Assembly (NCBI GenBank): GCA_965231765.1
Contig: OZ246887.1
Coordinates: 2,046,001-2,110,000 of the forward strand
Direction of reading: 5' to 3'
DNA: 64,000 nt
Origin: JAAXHF01 sp963665955
GTDB lineage: Bacteria; Desulfobacterota; Binatia; Bin18
The notes under the pieces were generated by a model, which worked only from the letters and a program-made list of their open reading frames with translations, was not told the DNA's origin and searched no databases. Position numbers and translations under genes: made by a program. Every line of letters begins with the position of its first letter. Within the stretch, counting starts at the first letter, position 1. This document shows, piece by piece, positions 8,340-16,892 of the stretch.

Positions 8340-9458
8340 CTACTCTGGAATATCAAAACCGTACAATTTTGCAGCCGTGAGCCCTAACACCTTCTGTCGT
8401 TCCTCCTCTGAGAGGTCACTCATCGTGCGATCAATGACTTCCTGCGAGCGCGGCCAGGTGCCTTCATGATGCGGATAATCATCACCCCACATCAAGTTTT
8501 CCGGTCCGATCCACTTGCGCGTCTCAAGCCCGATCGGATCATCCTGAAAGGTGGAGTAGCCTTGGCGTCGAAAATACTCGCTGGGCAGCATCTCTAGCTT
8601 TGGTGCGACCCAAAAATGATGTTTTTGATAGCCTTCATCCATGACCCACAGCGTCCAGGCCAACCAGCCGATCCCGGCTTCAACGGTTGCAAACTTGAGC
8701 TGAGGGAAGCGCTGTAAAATACCGGACACACACATCTGGGTTACCGGCTCAATCGCTGTTGCCAGCGCATGCCACACATAGTTTAGAATCGCCCCGCCGT
8801 TGCCGGTCGCCGTGCGTGGATCTTTGCCCGTGCCGACATGGAAACTCACCGGCATGCCCGTCTCCTGAATAGCTGCCCACAGCGGTTCATACAGCGGCAG
8901 ATTATACGGCTGGTCTGGGACTTGGACAGGCAAAAAGACCGCCCGGTAACCGAGCTTGGCCACCCGCTCGACTTCTTTGACCGACGTCTCAACATTCTGG
9001 GGCGCAATCGCTGCCACAGGCAACGAGCGCTTTTGGCTGGTGGGAAAGACTTCAATTGCCCAATCGTTCCACACCCGACACATCTCAGTCTGGTGTGCAT
9101 GGTCCGGCGACGCCCACATCAAGAGCCCTCGGTTGGGGTACACAACTTCAGCATCAATGCCGTCCCGATCAAGATCTTTATGACGTTTGGCTGGGTCCCA
9201 ACTGCCAGACTTGGCGCGTTCCAGATCATCGCCTGCCAAACTAAAGTCCCGAATCCGTGTCGAGCGCTGGCCTTCGACGATCAGCGTTTTTCTGCCCCTG
9301 TCATCCAGCTCCATCTTCGGCAGCCGGTGCCGAAATTTCGGGGCAATCCGCCGCTCCCACAGATCTGGCGGCTCAAGTACGTGGCAGTCTGCCGATACAA
9401 TGAAATATTTTTTGGCAGCCGTATTTGCCGTGGACTGCTGTGGCGCGTCCAATCCCAT
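8340..9458 (-). CDS. Amidohydrolase family 2 (ACMSD-like) metal-dependent hydrolase
   Basis: The 372-residue enzyme has the TIM-barrel amidohydrolase-2 pattern. An early metal site SADCHVLEPPDLW is at about residues 22 to 34. The strand motif DRDGIDAEVVYPN follows, then MPVSFHVGTG with a metal-binding His, and WGDDYPHHEGTWP near the end carries the catalytic Asp. The family performs metal-dependent hydrolysis or decarboxylation of (often aromatic) acids. AGGAGG stands 8 nt before the ATG at 9458, so the in-frame ATG further upstream at 9497 is rejected. It follows a cyclase-family gene by 76 nt and precedes a small unknown gene by 8 nt, indicating one operon. Confidence 0.88.
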   Translation of the reverse strand: MGLDAPQQSTANTAAKKYFIVSADCHVLEPPDLWERRIAPKFRHRLPKMELDDRGRKTLIVEGQRSTRIRDFSLAGDDLERAKSGSWDPAKRHKDLDRDGIDAEVVYPNRGLLMWASPDHAHQTEMCRVWNDWAIEVFPTSQKRSLPVAAIAPQNVETSVKEVERVAKLGYRAVFLPVQVPDQPYNLPLYEPLWAAIQETGMPVSFHVGTGKDPRTATGNGGAILNYVWHALATAIEPVTQMCVSGILQRFPQLKFATVEAGIGWLAWTLWVMDEGYQKHHFWVAPKLEMLPSEYFRRQGYSTFQDDPIGLETRKWIGPENLMWGDDYPHHEGTWPRSQEVIDRTMSDLSEEERQKVLGLTAAKLYGFDIPE

Positions 9459-9504
9459 GCTCAAACCTCCTGCGATATTCTCGGTTGTTTTTATCAAATT
9501 CTCT

Positions 9505-9524
9505 CTCCCTCTAGAGAGAGGGAG
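9505..9524. repeat. Short inverted repeat between cyclase and amidohydrolase genes
   Basis: CTCCCTCT and AGAGGGAG form an 8-bp stem around AGAG in the 76-bp gap. On the minus strand the T-run lies before the hairpin, not after it, so this is not a normal terminator. It resembles the purine-rich short repeats seen elsewhere in the window (for example near 18735). Confidence 0.45.
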
Positions 9525-9534
9525 AAAAAAGGTT

Positions 9535-10497
9535 TTATTTTATCGCATATGCATTTGCCGGCGATCCTACCCCGCCCGGCAAGTTAAGCGGCACCGAAAC
9601 CAAAAAAAACTCATACACCCCATCCTGTGCACAATCCTGAGCCAACGCCTCCAAATCCCAGACTTCACCGATCGGCATGCCCTGTAGAGCAATCAGCCGC
9701 CGATGCTGAAAGCCACCATCAGTGACATCGACAGGCAGGGCTTCAAGCGCAACATTATCCGACGCCATGGCCGCAATCTGATGATCCCACACCCAAGCAG
9801 CAGTCTCCTGCTTGCCATCTAGCCCGGCACAAGCCATGCCTCCTTCACCAGGATGTAGCGTTCCACGCAGTGCCTCCCGTCCAGCTTCATCCAACTGGGT
9901 ATACCAGGCTAACCAACCGGTTCGGAGTATAATGATATCTCCAGCTTGGAGCGCCACCTTTTCCGCTTGCGCGACCTGCTCAAGAAAAGGACCGTTCATA
10001 GCAAAGCGTTGGGTGGCATCCAGCGGCGTTCCCTGCTGTTCCATATACCGGGCCGTATCCAGCAACACTCCCCGTCCAACAATGCCGTGGCGGGCCCAGT
10101 TTTCAATACCCAGCTCCCCTTTCTCATCCACGTCTTCGTCCTGGCGGCCACCAAAATAGCCAAACTCCCGAAAACGGATATGGCGCAGGCTGTCCCACTG
10201 GCTGGAGCCCTGCATCGCAAAATTATCAACGTAGTCATCACGGCCGCCCCGATTGACTTCAATATGATGCTGATAACCGGTCCGGAATCCACCATACAGC
10301 GTAATCGGAAAATTGAGGGGTAAGCTGAGATTGATCACGCTGCCGGTCCGCACCAGGCCTGCGGCTTGTTTGACCCGCTCTGGAGTCAAGAGATTGACCG
10401 TACCAATTTGATCCCCAGCCCCAAACACATCCCATGCCTGCCGTTCTCCGGTTTGGCCGACCTGGGGAAGATCGCGAAATGGTGGGACTTGCGGCAT
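9535..10497 (-). CDS. Cyclase family protein (kynurenine-formamidase fold)
   Basis: The 320-residue product belongs to the PF04199 cyclase family. It has FGAGDQIGTVNLLTPERV near residue 25, INLSLPLNFP near 60, and the metal-region segment GSSQWDSLRHI near 110, a variant of the family's HxGTHxDxxxH. Other family features are GRGVLLDTARY and GDIIILRTGW. Members hydrolyse amides or lactone-like bonds with a metal. AAGGAGGG 4 to 11 nt upstream fixes the start at 10497. It heads the operon with the amidohydrolase. A related, exported paralogue is at 33763. Confidence 0.85.
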   Translation of the reverse strand: MPQVPPFRDLPQVGQTGERQAWDVFGAGDQIGTVNLLTPERVKQAAGLVRTGSVINLSLPLNFPITLYGGFRTGYQHHIEVNRGGRDDYVDNFAMQGSSQWDSLRHIRFREFGYFGGRQDEDVDEKGELGIENWARHGIVGRGVLLDTARYMEQQGTPLDATQRFAMNGPFLEQVAQAEKVALQAGDIIILRTGWLAWYTQLDEAGREALRGTLHPGEGGMACAGLDGKQETAAWVWDHQIAAMASDNVALEALPVDVTDGGFQHRRLIALQGMPIGEVWDLEALAQDCAQDGVYEFFLVSVPLNLPGGVGSPANAYAIK

Positions 10498-10745
10498 GAT
10501 ACCCTCCTTGTTATCCATCTACTTGTCTTGCTGTCTCGCACCCGCGCTTCTCATAGCAAAGTCTCAGTGAGACCACAAACTCACCCTCCTACGTCAAGAG
10601 ACAGACGCTGGGGTTACCCGTCTCGCATTTGAATGAAGTTCGGCGCTGGTGATAGGGGTGATAGCATGTATTGGCGGGGACGTTGCGGAGAGAATAACAG
10701 TTCTCTCGATATCGAGACTGAGGGAGAGAGATTTTTCGCGGAAAG

Positions 10746-11360
10746 GTGGAAATTCCTTTGACATTTGAGCTAAGTGGGCTGATTGTGCTGAAATTCAGCC
10801 TGATGTGTGTTGCTACCTCTGTGTATATTAGTTTTTTTGAATGGAGCGTACATAAATATTTGATGCACTCACTGCTGTGGTCCTACCCGTTTCACGCCCA
10901 TGCACTCGTGCATCATGGTTTGTTCCGGGCAGATTCGACCTACCATCTCCAGGAGCAAGAGCCGGATAAGATCACCTTTGCGTGGTGGAATGCCCCCATT
11001 ATGATCATCATGCACTTCCCTATTCTAGTCGGTCTTAGCTATCTTTTTGGCTGGTCGATCATGGCTGGTGGTCTGGCCTCCATGTTCGTCTACTACTTCT
11101 TGTATGAAGCGTTGCACTGGTGCATGCACGTCCCCAGAAATCGCTTGATTGAGCAAACGCGGATGTTTCGTTATTTAAATGCGCACCATTACCTGCATCA
11201 CCGCCATGCCTGCCGGAATCTGAACGTGGTGTTTCCGTTTGCCGACTGGGTACTGGGAACGCGGATGTCTGTTTCAAAGATGCAGTTCACCAGCGAACCC
11301 CATCCCGTTGGCGAGACGATTGAGTTTGGCTATGCGCAAGAAGTACCAGTCTCTGGATAA
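10746..11360 (+). CDS. Sterol desaturase / fatty-acid hydroxylase-like membrane protein
   Basis: The 204-residue integral membrane protein has the four histidine clusters of the di-iron fatty acid hydroxylase superfamily: HKYLMH, HAHALVHH, HWCMH and HHYLHHRH. They are interspersed with hydrophobic segments (residues about 8 to 30 and 85 to 120). Such enzymes hydroxylate or desaturate lipids at a non-haem di-iron site facing the cytosol. The start is GTG at 10746 with a purine-rich stretch before it. Its end overlaps the proposed start of the CoA-transferase A gene by 29 nt. The 230 bp upstream, shared with the divergent cyclase operon, should hold both promoters but no clear boxes were seen. 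Confidence 0.8.
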   Translation: MEIPLTFELSGLIVLKFSLMCVATSVYISFFEWSVHKYLMHSLLWSYPFHAHALVHHGLFRADSTYHLQEQEPDKITFAWWNAPIMIIMHFPILVGLSYLFGWSIMAGGLASMFVYYFLYEALHWCMHVPRNRLIEQTRMFRYLNAHHYLHHRHACRNLNVVFPFADWVLGTRMSVSKMQFTSEPHPVGETIEFGYAQEVPVSG

Positions 11361-12234
11361 CGCCGTTGCCAGGGTGTCCGAAGGGGCACTGTTGGGGATG
11401 ACCTCGGCCGTCCTCGACAATGCGCCCATGGCATTCTTACGGGCTCTCGTCCGACGTGGGACCAAAGGACTCCAACTCGTCACGCTCACCGGCGGCGGCC
11501 TGAACGCTGACCTGCTGATCGGTGCAGGTTTGGTCAGCACCTACGAAACCTGCTCGTGTACACTCGGCTCATACGGCCAGGCACCCAATTTCCAACGCGC
11601 GCTACAAGCCGGTTTGATCAAAATGAAGGACAGTACCTGAGGGGTGCTGTATAGTATGATCCAGGCTGGATCGATGGGTGTTCCCTTCCTGGCTGTCCGT
11701 GGCCTGCTACATTCCGATATCCTAAAATATCGGCCTGACCTTCTCGTCCAAGATAACCCGTTCAATCCTGGCGAGCAGGTTGTTGTGGCTCAAGCTATCC
11801 GACCAGATGTTGCCGTTTTCCATGCTCTGCGGGCTGACCGCTGGGGCAATGCGATTACCCCGGGTCCCCGAGACGATGTCATGTTGGCACGGGCGGCGCA
11901 CCAGGTCATTGTGACAGCTGAGATGGTTGTTGATACGCCTCTCACCCCCGGCGATGCGGTCCGAGATACGTTCTTGGCAGCTATTGACGTGGATGTGGTT
12001 GTCGAGGCGCCCTTAGGAGCGCACCCGTGTGGTCTAGGTCGGATGTACGAACCCGATGCCCAACATTGCCAAGAATATCTTACAGCGGCAAAAACCGAAG
12101 AACAGTTCCAGGCTTACCTCGCACGCTATATCTTTGGTGTCAGCAGCCATGAAGAGTATCTGGCCGAGGTTGACACAGCTGACACAACAGTTGAAACCGA
12201 AGCGGAAACAATGATCGTCACAACAGACCCATGA
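11332..12234 (+). CDS. CoA-transferase subunit A with in-frame TGA (possible selenocysteine)
   Basis: Read through one TGA at codon 103, the frame gives 300 residues with the features of class I CoA-transferase subunit A of the glutaconate/IpdA type. These are an N-terminal SLDNAVARVSEGALLGMTSA, the Gly-rich LVTLTGGGLNADLLIGAG, VPFLAVRGLLHSDIL just after the TGA, and DRWGNAITPGPRDD. The TGA (11638..11640) is preceded by MKDST and followed by GVLYSMIQAG; sequence on both sides is in the same frame and both sides look conserved. A hairpin follows (see 11638..11672). Either the TGA is read as selenocysteine, or the gene is split by a nonsense mutation with possible restart at GTG 11644. Subunit B follows 15 nt downstream. 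Known members are not selenoproteins to my knowledge. Confidence 0.7.
11638..11672 (+). promoter_or_regulatory. In-frame TGA with SECIS-like hairpin (CoA-transferase A)
   Basis: TGA at 11638..11640 is followed by a perfect 6-bp stem GATCCA/TGGATC (11658..11663 and 11667..11672) closing a GGC loop. The loop begins 24 nt after the TGA and starts with G, within the published range for bacterial SECIS elements. The stem is short and such hairpins arise by chance, so this supports but does not prove recoding. Confidence 0.4.
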
Positions 12235-12249
12235 AAACCTCGATACAGC

Positions 12250-13032
12250 ATGCAAGCGCTTGACGACTACAGCCCTGAAGAGCTGATGGCCGTGCTTATC
12301 TCGCGCCAGGTGCGAGATGGAGAAACAGTTGCCGTCGGTGCGGTCTCCCCCATTCCAGCTGCCGGGTGTGTGCTGGCGGAACAGATGCATGCTCCGGATA
12401 TCACGTTGATTATCCTGGACTGCGAAGCGTATTACCCCTTCCCAACTGGTAGTAGCGCGCTCCATTTCTTAGCCCAACGCGGAGAGCTCGACTTATTTTT
12501 TCTGAGCGGTCTTCAGCTCGACCGGCGTGGCAACGTCAATCTTCACGTCATCGGCGATTATGAATCCCCCTCTGTCCGGATGGCTGGCGCATATGGCTCA
12601 GCCATGTTGTATTATATGGCCCACCGGGTGATTCTGTTTCGCACTGAGCATTCTCGGCGGACGCTGGTCGAACAGGTCGATTTTGTGACCAGTCCGGGTG
12701 TCACGCCTGAATCAGTCCACCGAGAGGGTGGTCCAAGCCTGCTCATTACGCCCAAGGCAACCCTCGCTTGGAAAACAGACGAATGGCGTTGCCACAGCAT
12801 CCACCCGGGCTACTCGGCAGATGAAATCCGGCAAAACACAGGATTTGATCTTGTTATCCCCCCGCATGTCTCACCCACCTCCCCGCCGACTGCACACGAA
12901 CTTCGGGTGCTCCGCACAACAGTCCGTGCGACACTCGCTCAGAGCTATCCTGAGTTCTTTCGAGACAAGATTCAGTCCGGCGCTCGAACTGAGAGGAGGT
13001 CTTTGGTGAGCCCTTGTAAAGCAATCTCATGA
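12250..13032 (+). CDS. CoA-transferase subunit B
   Basis: The 260-residue protein has the subunit-B pattern of glutaconate/IpdB-like CoA-transferases: SRQVRDGETVAVGAVSPIPA near residue 20, the segment LFFLSGLQLDRRGNVNLHVI near 80, GAYGSAMLYYMAHRVILF, and the late VDFVTSPG motif, which in this family starts the loop near the active site. It lacks an obvious ENGV-type Glu motif, as in the ring-cleaving IpdB group. It follows subunit A by 15 nt and overlaps the next gene by 4 nt (ATGA), so A, B and the threonine-synthase-like gene form one operon. Confidence 0.82.
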   Translation: MQALDDYSPEELMAVLISRQVRDGETVAVGAVSPIPAAGCVLAEQMHAPDITLIILDCEAYYPFPTGSSALHFLAQRGELDLFFLSGLQLDRRGNVNLHVIGDYESPSVRMAGAYGSAMLYYMAHRVILFRTEHSRRTLVEQVDFVTSPGVTPESVHREGGPSLLITPKATLAWKTDEWRCHSIHPGYSADEIRQNTGFDLVIPPHVSPTSPPTAHELRVLRTTVRATLAQSYPEFFRDKIQSGARTERRSLVSPCKAIS

Positions 13033-14195
13033 ACGTCAGCCATTTATCCTGTTCCGCCTGTCACAAACAGTATGATCCCAATCGGCTCTATAATCTGTGT
13101 CAGGATTGCGCCAAACCCCTGCTCGTCCACTACGACCTCACATACGTATCCCAAACGCTCCACAAAGAGTCCCTCGCCAGCCGGGCGGCCAATCTGTGGC
13201 GCTATCGAGAAGTCTTGCCCGTCGAACAAGAGGCAAACATCATCACCCTCGGAGAGGGCTGGACGCCGCTCATCCATACCCACCGCCTCGGCAAACAGCT
13301 CAACATGCCCCGGCTCTACATCAAAGACGAATCGCTCAATCCGACTGCCTCGTTTAAAGCGCGGGGGATGACGGCTGCCGTGTCGATGGCCAAAGAACTC
13401 GGGGTCAAAAAACTGGCGGCCCCATCGGCGGGCAATGCAGCCAGTGCACTGGCCGCTTATGCTGCGCAGGCCGGACTGGAAGCCCATATTTTTATGCCGC
13501 GTGATGTCCCGCTGGCAAATCTGATTGAGTGCCAACAGTGCGGGGCGCATGTCACCCTGGTTGATGGCTTGATTACCGATTGCGGCCGGATCGTCGCCGA
13601 GCGCAAAGACCAAGAAGGCTGGTTTGATGTTTCAACGCTGAAAGAGCCGTATCGCATCGAAGGCAAAAAGACGATGGGTTACGAACTCGCCGAGCAGCTG
13701 CACTGGGAGTTACCAGACGTTATTTTCTATCCGACCGGCGGTGGGACAGGACTCATTGGCATGTGGAAAGCTTTTGATGAGATGGAACAGCTGGGGTGGA
13801 TTGGCAGCAAGCGCCCTCGGATGGTCACCGTCCAAGCCGAGGGCTGTGCTCCCATCGTACAAGCATTTGCATCCGGGGCACAGACAGGAGCAGAGATTAC
13901 AAATCCGCACACGGTCGCCGCGGGGCTGCGGGTACCCACAGCCATTGGCGACTTCATTATACTCGACATTTTGCGCCAAAGTGGCGGGACGGCAGTGAGC
14001 GTCAGTGATGCGGAACTTATTGCAGCTGCGCAGGAGATTGGCGCGGCTGAAGGGATTTTCCCGGCTCCCGAAGGAGCGGCGTGTTTGCCCGCACTGAAGG
14101 TCCTGCTTGAGCAGGGTGCAGTGGCAGCGGATGAACGAGTTGTGCTGTTTAATACCGGCTCTGGGTTAAAATATTTGCACGTCTGGCAGGCGTGA
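13029..14195 (+). CDS. thrC: Threonine synthase-like PLP enzyme
   Basis: The 388-residue fold-type II PLP enzyme opens with a rubredoxin-like knuckle (CSACHKQY and LCQDCAK). The active-site lysine is in TASFKARGM at about residue 113, the phosphate loop is TGGGTGLIGMW, and the substrate Gly/Asn segment is SAGNAASAL. This architecture is that of threonine synthase, which makes threonine from O-phosphohomoserine. Related enzymes in this subgroup may act on other amino acids, and the operon with a CoA-transferase rather than thrA/thrB leaves that open. The ATG overlaps the stop of subunit B (ATGA). Confidence 0.82.
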   Translation: MNVSHLSCSACHKQYDPNRLYNLCQDCAKPLLVHYDLTYVSQTLHKESLASRAANLWRYREVLPVEQEANIITLGEGWTPLIHTHRLGKQLNMPRLYIKDESLNPTASFKARGMTAAVSMAKELGVKKLAAPSAGNAASALAAYAAQAGLEAHIFMPRDVPLANLIECQQCGAHVTLVDGLITDCGRIVAERKDQEGWFDVSTLKEPYRIEGKKTMGYELAEQLHWELPDVIFYPTGGGTGLIGMWKAFDEMEQLGWIGSKRPRMVTVQAEGCAPIVQAFASGAQTGAEITNPHTVAAGLRVPTAIGDFIILDILRQSGGTAVSVSDAELIAAAQEIGAAEGIFPAPEGAACLPALKVLLEQGAVAADERVVLFNTGSGLKYLHVWQA

Positions 14196-14218
14196 GGCTG
14201 AGGGCTTTTTTAGACCAA

Positions 14219-14248
14219 CCTCGAAAAAAGTCATGACTTTTTTCGAGG
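14219..14248. terminator. Bidirectional terminator (perfect 30-bp palindrome)
   Basis: CCTCGAAAAAAGTCA is followed directly by its exact reverse complement. Seen from either strand this gives a GC-tipped hairpin with a T-run in its 3' arm. It sits between the convergent thrC-like gene and the deacylase gene, the right place for a shared terminator. Confidence 0.7.
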
Positions 14249-14312
14249 TGATTCGAAAGATTCTGATTTCGTTTTAAGGCAAGATCAGAAGCACTGCGGA
14301 AGCACGATGGTG

Positions 14313-15998
14313 TTACTGGTCTGCATTCGATCGCAACACCCGTCCAGACAAAGGCCCGGTCTGCTCGCCAGCAGAGAACAGCACCTGACCATTCAAGATC
14401 GTATGCGTAATGCCGGTTGATTTCTCAATGTAGCGGATTCCTCCGCCCGGAAAATCATTCACCGGTTCTTGCTTACCACAATTCACCGTGTCCGGATCAA
14501 AAACCACCACATCGGCAATGTTCCCGGCAGCAAGCGTACCACGCAATGGGACTCCAAAGACTTGAGCTGGAACTGAGGTGAGTTTCTGAATCGCGTCTTC
14601 CAACGCGAGCATCTGTTTGTCGCGGACGAGCGTGCCGAGCATATACGTTGAGTAGCCTGCCTCACAGCGCATATCAGCATGCGCACCGCCGTCGGATAAA
14701 CCAAGCAGCGTATGCGGATGAGTCAACATATCTTTATTGACATCGCCAAATTCGTACAGAAACTGCATGCCCAGATCGTCTTTGAGCGCCAGATCAAAAA
14801 ACAGATCAAGAGGATCTTTACCCTGCTCTTGACTTAATGTCGCCACACTCTTTTCCAGCAAGGGCTGTAACTCTGGTTTGTCGACGGTAAAGACGCTCAT
14901 ATACTCCCAATGGCCAGTAAAAATACGGGGCTGGTTGAGCTCTTCACGAAACGCTGCTCGAAACTCGGGATCAGCACACATACGTTTCTGCTCTTCCAAC
15001 GGCCGGTCAAAGATCGGCTTCCAGCAGTCAAAATTGCCAAAGATAAAGGGGCGCTGGAGACTAAACCGCGCACTCTTGTAGTGACACGGGACTTGGCCGA
15101 GTGGCAGATAGCCGCGATCAAACAAGGGCACGACTCGGTTTAAGGCGGCTTTCCAAGCGTCGGGGGCTGCTTCAGGTTTTTGCAATACCCCGAGCCACGT
15201 CACCGGCCGTTCGCTGTGCATCAGCAGAAAGGTCAGCATTTCATACTCGTCATCAGACAAGGAACCCGGACTCCGGGTGAGGGCAATCTCAATACTGCCT
15301 CGCCCAAGCTCTTTGAGTATACCGGACAGCATACGCAGCTCATCTCGGCTGGCCAAACGACACGGCAGCGGCCGTCCCTGAAATCCCAGATGTTGGGGCA
15401 ACACCGTCGTTGAAAAACCAAATGCTCCAGCATCCATGGCCGCCCGGAAAATGGCTTGGAGTTGCTGCATCTCTTTCTCGTTTGCCGCCCGTTCTTTGCT
15501 CTCTTCTCCCAATACAAATTGACGCAACGGTGACAGTGGCAGCATCATGCCAACATTCATCCCCAGCCCCTGCGCCCCAACCGCGTTGAGGTACTCGTCA
15601 AAGCTCTCCCAGGTCCAGTTCACTCCGCGTTGCAATACGTCGAGCGACATGCCTTCGACATTGACCAGGTCACCAACCAGGGCTTCGCGGTCAGCCGGCT
15701 TACACGGTGCCAGCCCAACTCCACAGTTCCCCATGATCACCGAGGTCACCCCATGCCAAGACGAGCACGTTGCCAAGGGGTCCCACAGAATCTGAGCGTC
15801 GTAATGGGTGTGGTGGTCAATAAAGCCCGGACAGACCACTAAACCATCCGCATCGATGACCTGTGTTGCTTCACTTGAGGCGATGTTCGGTTCGACCGCG
15901 GCAATCTTGTCGCCGGTGATGGCGACATCAGTAACCCGGCGTTCCTGCCCGGTGCCATCAATGACTGTTCCGCCTTTGAGTAAGAGATCATAAGACAT
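14313..15998 (-). CDS. N-acyl-D-amino-acid deacylase family amidohydrolase
   Basis: The 561-residue enzyme begins with the small beta domain LLLKGGTVIDGTGQ and enters the TIM barrel at CPGFIDHHTHYDAQ (about residues 57 to 70), which carries the metal-binding HxH. GNCGVGLAP follows. The barrel continues to LLGLSDGGAHADM with the catalytic Asp near residue 435, and closes with AAGNIADVVVFDPDTV, the second half of the beta domain. Family members hydrolyse N-acyl-D-amino acids or related amides. GGAGGGAA is 6 nt before the ATG. It is the last gene of the five-gene minus-strand operon that contains the UGSC selenoprotein. Confidence 0.88.
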   Translation of the reverse strand: MSYDLLLKGGTVIDGTGQERRVTDVAITGDKIAAVEPNIASSEATQVIDADGLVVCPGFIDHHTHYDAQILWDPLATCSSWHGVTSVIMGNCGVGLAPCKPADREALVGDLVNVEGMSLDVLQRGVNWTWESFDEYLNAVGAQGLGMNVGMMLPLSPLRQFVLGEESKERAANEKEMQQLQAIFRAAMDAGAFGFSTTVLPQHLGFQGRPLPCRLASRDELRMLSGILKELGRGSIEIALTRSPGSLSDDEYEMLTFLLMHSERPVTWLGVLQKPEAAPDAWKAALNRVVPLFDRGYLPLGQVPCHYKSARFSLQRPFIFGNFDCWKPIFDRPLEEQKRMCADPEFRAAFREELNQPRIFTGHWEYMSVFTVDKPELQPLLEKSVATLSQEQGKDPLDLFFDLALKDDLGMQFLYEFGDVNKDMLTHPHTLLGLSDGGAHADMRCEAGYSTYMLGTLVRDKQMLALEDAIQKLTSVPAQVFGVPLRGTLAAGNIADVVVFDPDTVNCGKQEPVNDFPGGGIRYIEKSTGITHTILNGQVLFSAGEQTGPLSGRVLRSNADQ

Positions 15999-16011
15999 TG
16001 TTGTTCCCTCC

Positions 16012-16464
16012 TTATTCTTCCCCCTGCGGCCGTTTCTTAATCAGATAGGCATGCATGCCTTCCAGTACCAATTCCCCGCGTTGGTTAGTCACTCGTGAAG
16101 TCAGGCGCACGATGCCAGTTTCCGTCTTTGGAATAAGTTCGCTCACTTCAAGTTCTGGAGCGATCGTATCGCCAATGAACACCGGCTTGAGAAAACGTGA
16201 CGACTGCTCCAGAAAAGCCACCATCGAGTCCTCGACTAACGAGGAGAGCGGTGCGGCACCGAGCGCCGTCATAGCCGTGACCAGCAGCCCATGAGTCACC
16301 CGTTTGCCGAAGCGGGTTTTTTTGACGTACGCATCATCATAATGGATCGGATGTGCATCACCTGTCATCTCGGCAAAAGATGCAAAGTGGGCATCGCCCA
16401 GTGTTTTGGCTGGAATGGTGAACGTTTCACCCAGCGCAAAGTCTTCGAAATACTTGCTTGTCAC
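16012..16464 (-). CDS. MaoC-like hotdog dehydratase
   Basis: The 150-residue protein has the R-hydratase/MaoC signature AEMTGDAHPIHYDDAY at about residues 31 to 46, with the catalytic Asp and His, then RFGKRVTHGLL. It is a single hotdog domain acting as an enoyl-CoA hydratase on a CoA-bound intermediate. The start is a GTG at 16464, giving the standard start MTSKYFEDF; no ATG fits. It is 14 nt after the RidA gene and 13 nt before the deacylase gene. Confidence 0.87.
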   Translation of the reverse strand: MTSKYFEDFALGETFTIPAKTLGDAHFASFAEMTGDAHPIHYDDAYVKKTRFGKRVTHGLLVTAMTALGAAPLSSLVEDSMVAFLEQSSRFLKPVFIGDTIAPELEVSELIPKTETGIVRLTSRVTNQRGELVLEGMHAYLIKKRPQGEE

Positions 16465-16478
16465 TTGCTTATCACGCC

Positions 16479-16880
16479 TTAGCGTCCGGACTCATCATCC
16501 AAAACGGCAATCGCATCAATTTCGATCAAGGCATCCGGCCGCAGCAGCTCCTTAATAACGATACCCGTCGCTGCCGGAAAGCCATTTTTGAAATACTCGC
16601 GGCGGACATCGGCTGTGCCCTTATAGCCCTGTTTGGTAGTGATATAGTCAACCGTCTTGACGATATCATCCATACTGCCACCAGCTGCTTCCAGCAGCTC
16701 TTTGAGCTTGCCAAAAATATTGCGGGTCTGGGCGACAATATCACCTGGGCCGACAATATTGCCCTGCGTATCAGTCGCCGTCAGACCAGAGATGAACAAC
16801 AAGTTTCCTTTGCGGACAGCTGGAGAGAACGTATAATGCTTACTAAACGACCAGGGATCAACAACTTCGAGTTTTGGCAT
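16479..16880 (-). CDS. RidA / YjgF family protein lacking the canonical Arg
   Basis: The 133-residue protein has the RidA fold: FSPAVRKGNLLFISGLTATD, QTRNIFGKLKELLEAAGGS, and the end ALIEIDAIAVLDD matching the IEIEAIA of E. coli RidA. RidA deaminates reactive enamines, using an Arg ten residues before the end of that IEIEAIA-type strand. Here the aligned position seems to be Leu (KELLRPDALIEI), with an Arg two places later. It may therefore belong to a Rid subgroup without enamine deaminase activity. The start ATG follows the UGSC stop by 12 nt. Confidence 0.85.
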   Translation of the reverse strand: MPKLEVVDPWSFSKHYTFSPAVRKGNLLFISGLTATDTQGNIVGPGDIVAQTRNIFGKLKELLEAAGGSMDDIVKTVDYITTKQGYKGTADVRREYFKNGFPAATGIVIKELLRPDALIEIDAIAVLDDESGR

Positions 16881-16892
16881 AATCCTTTTCCA

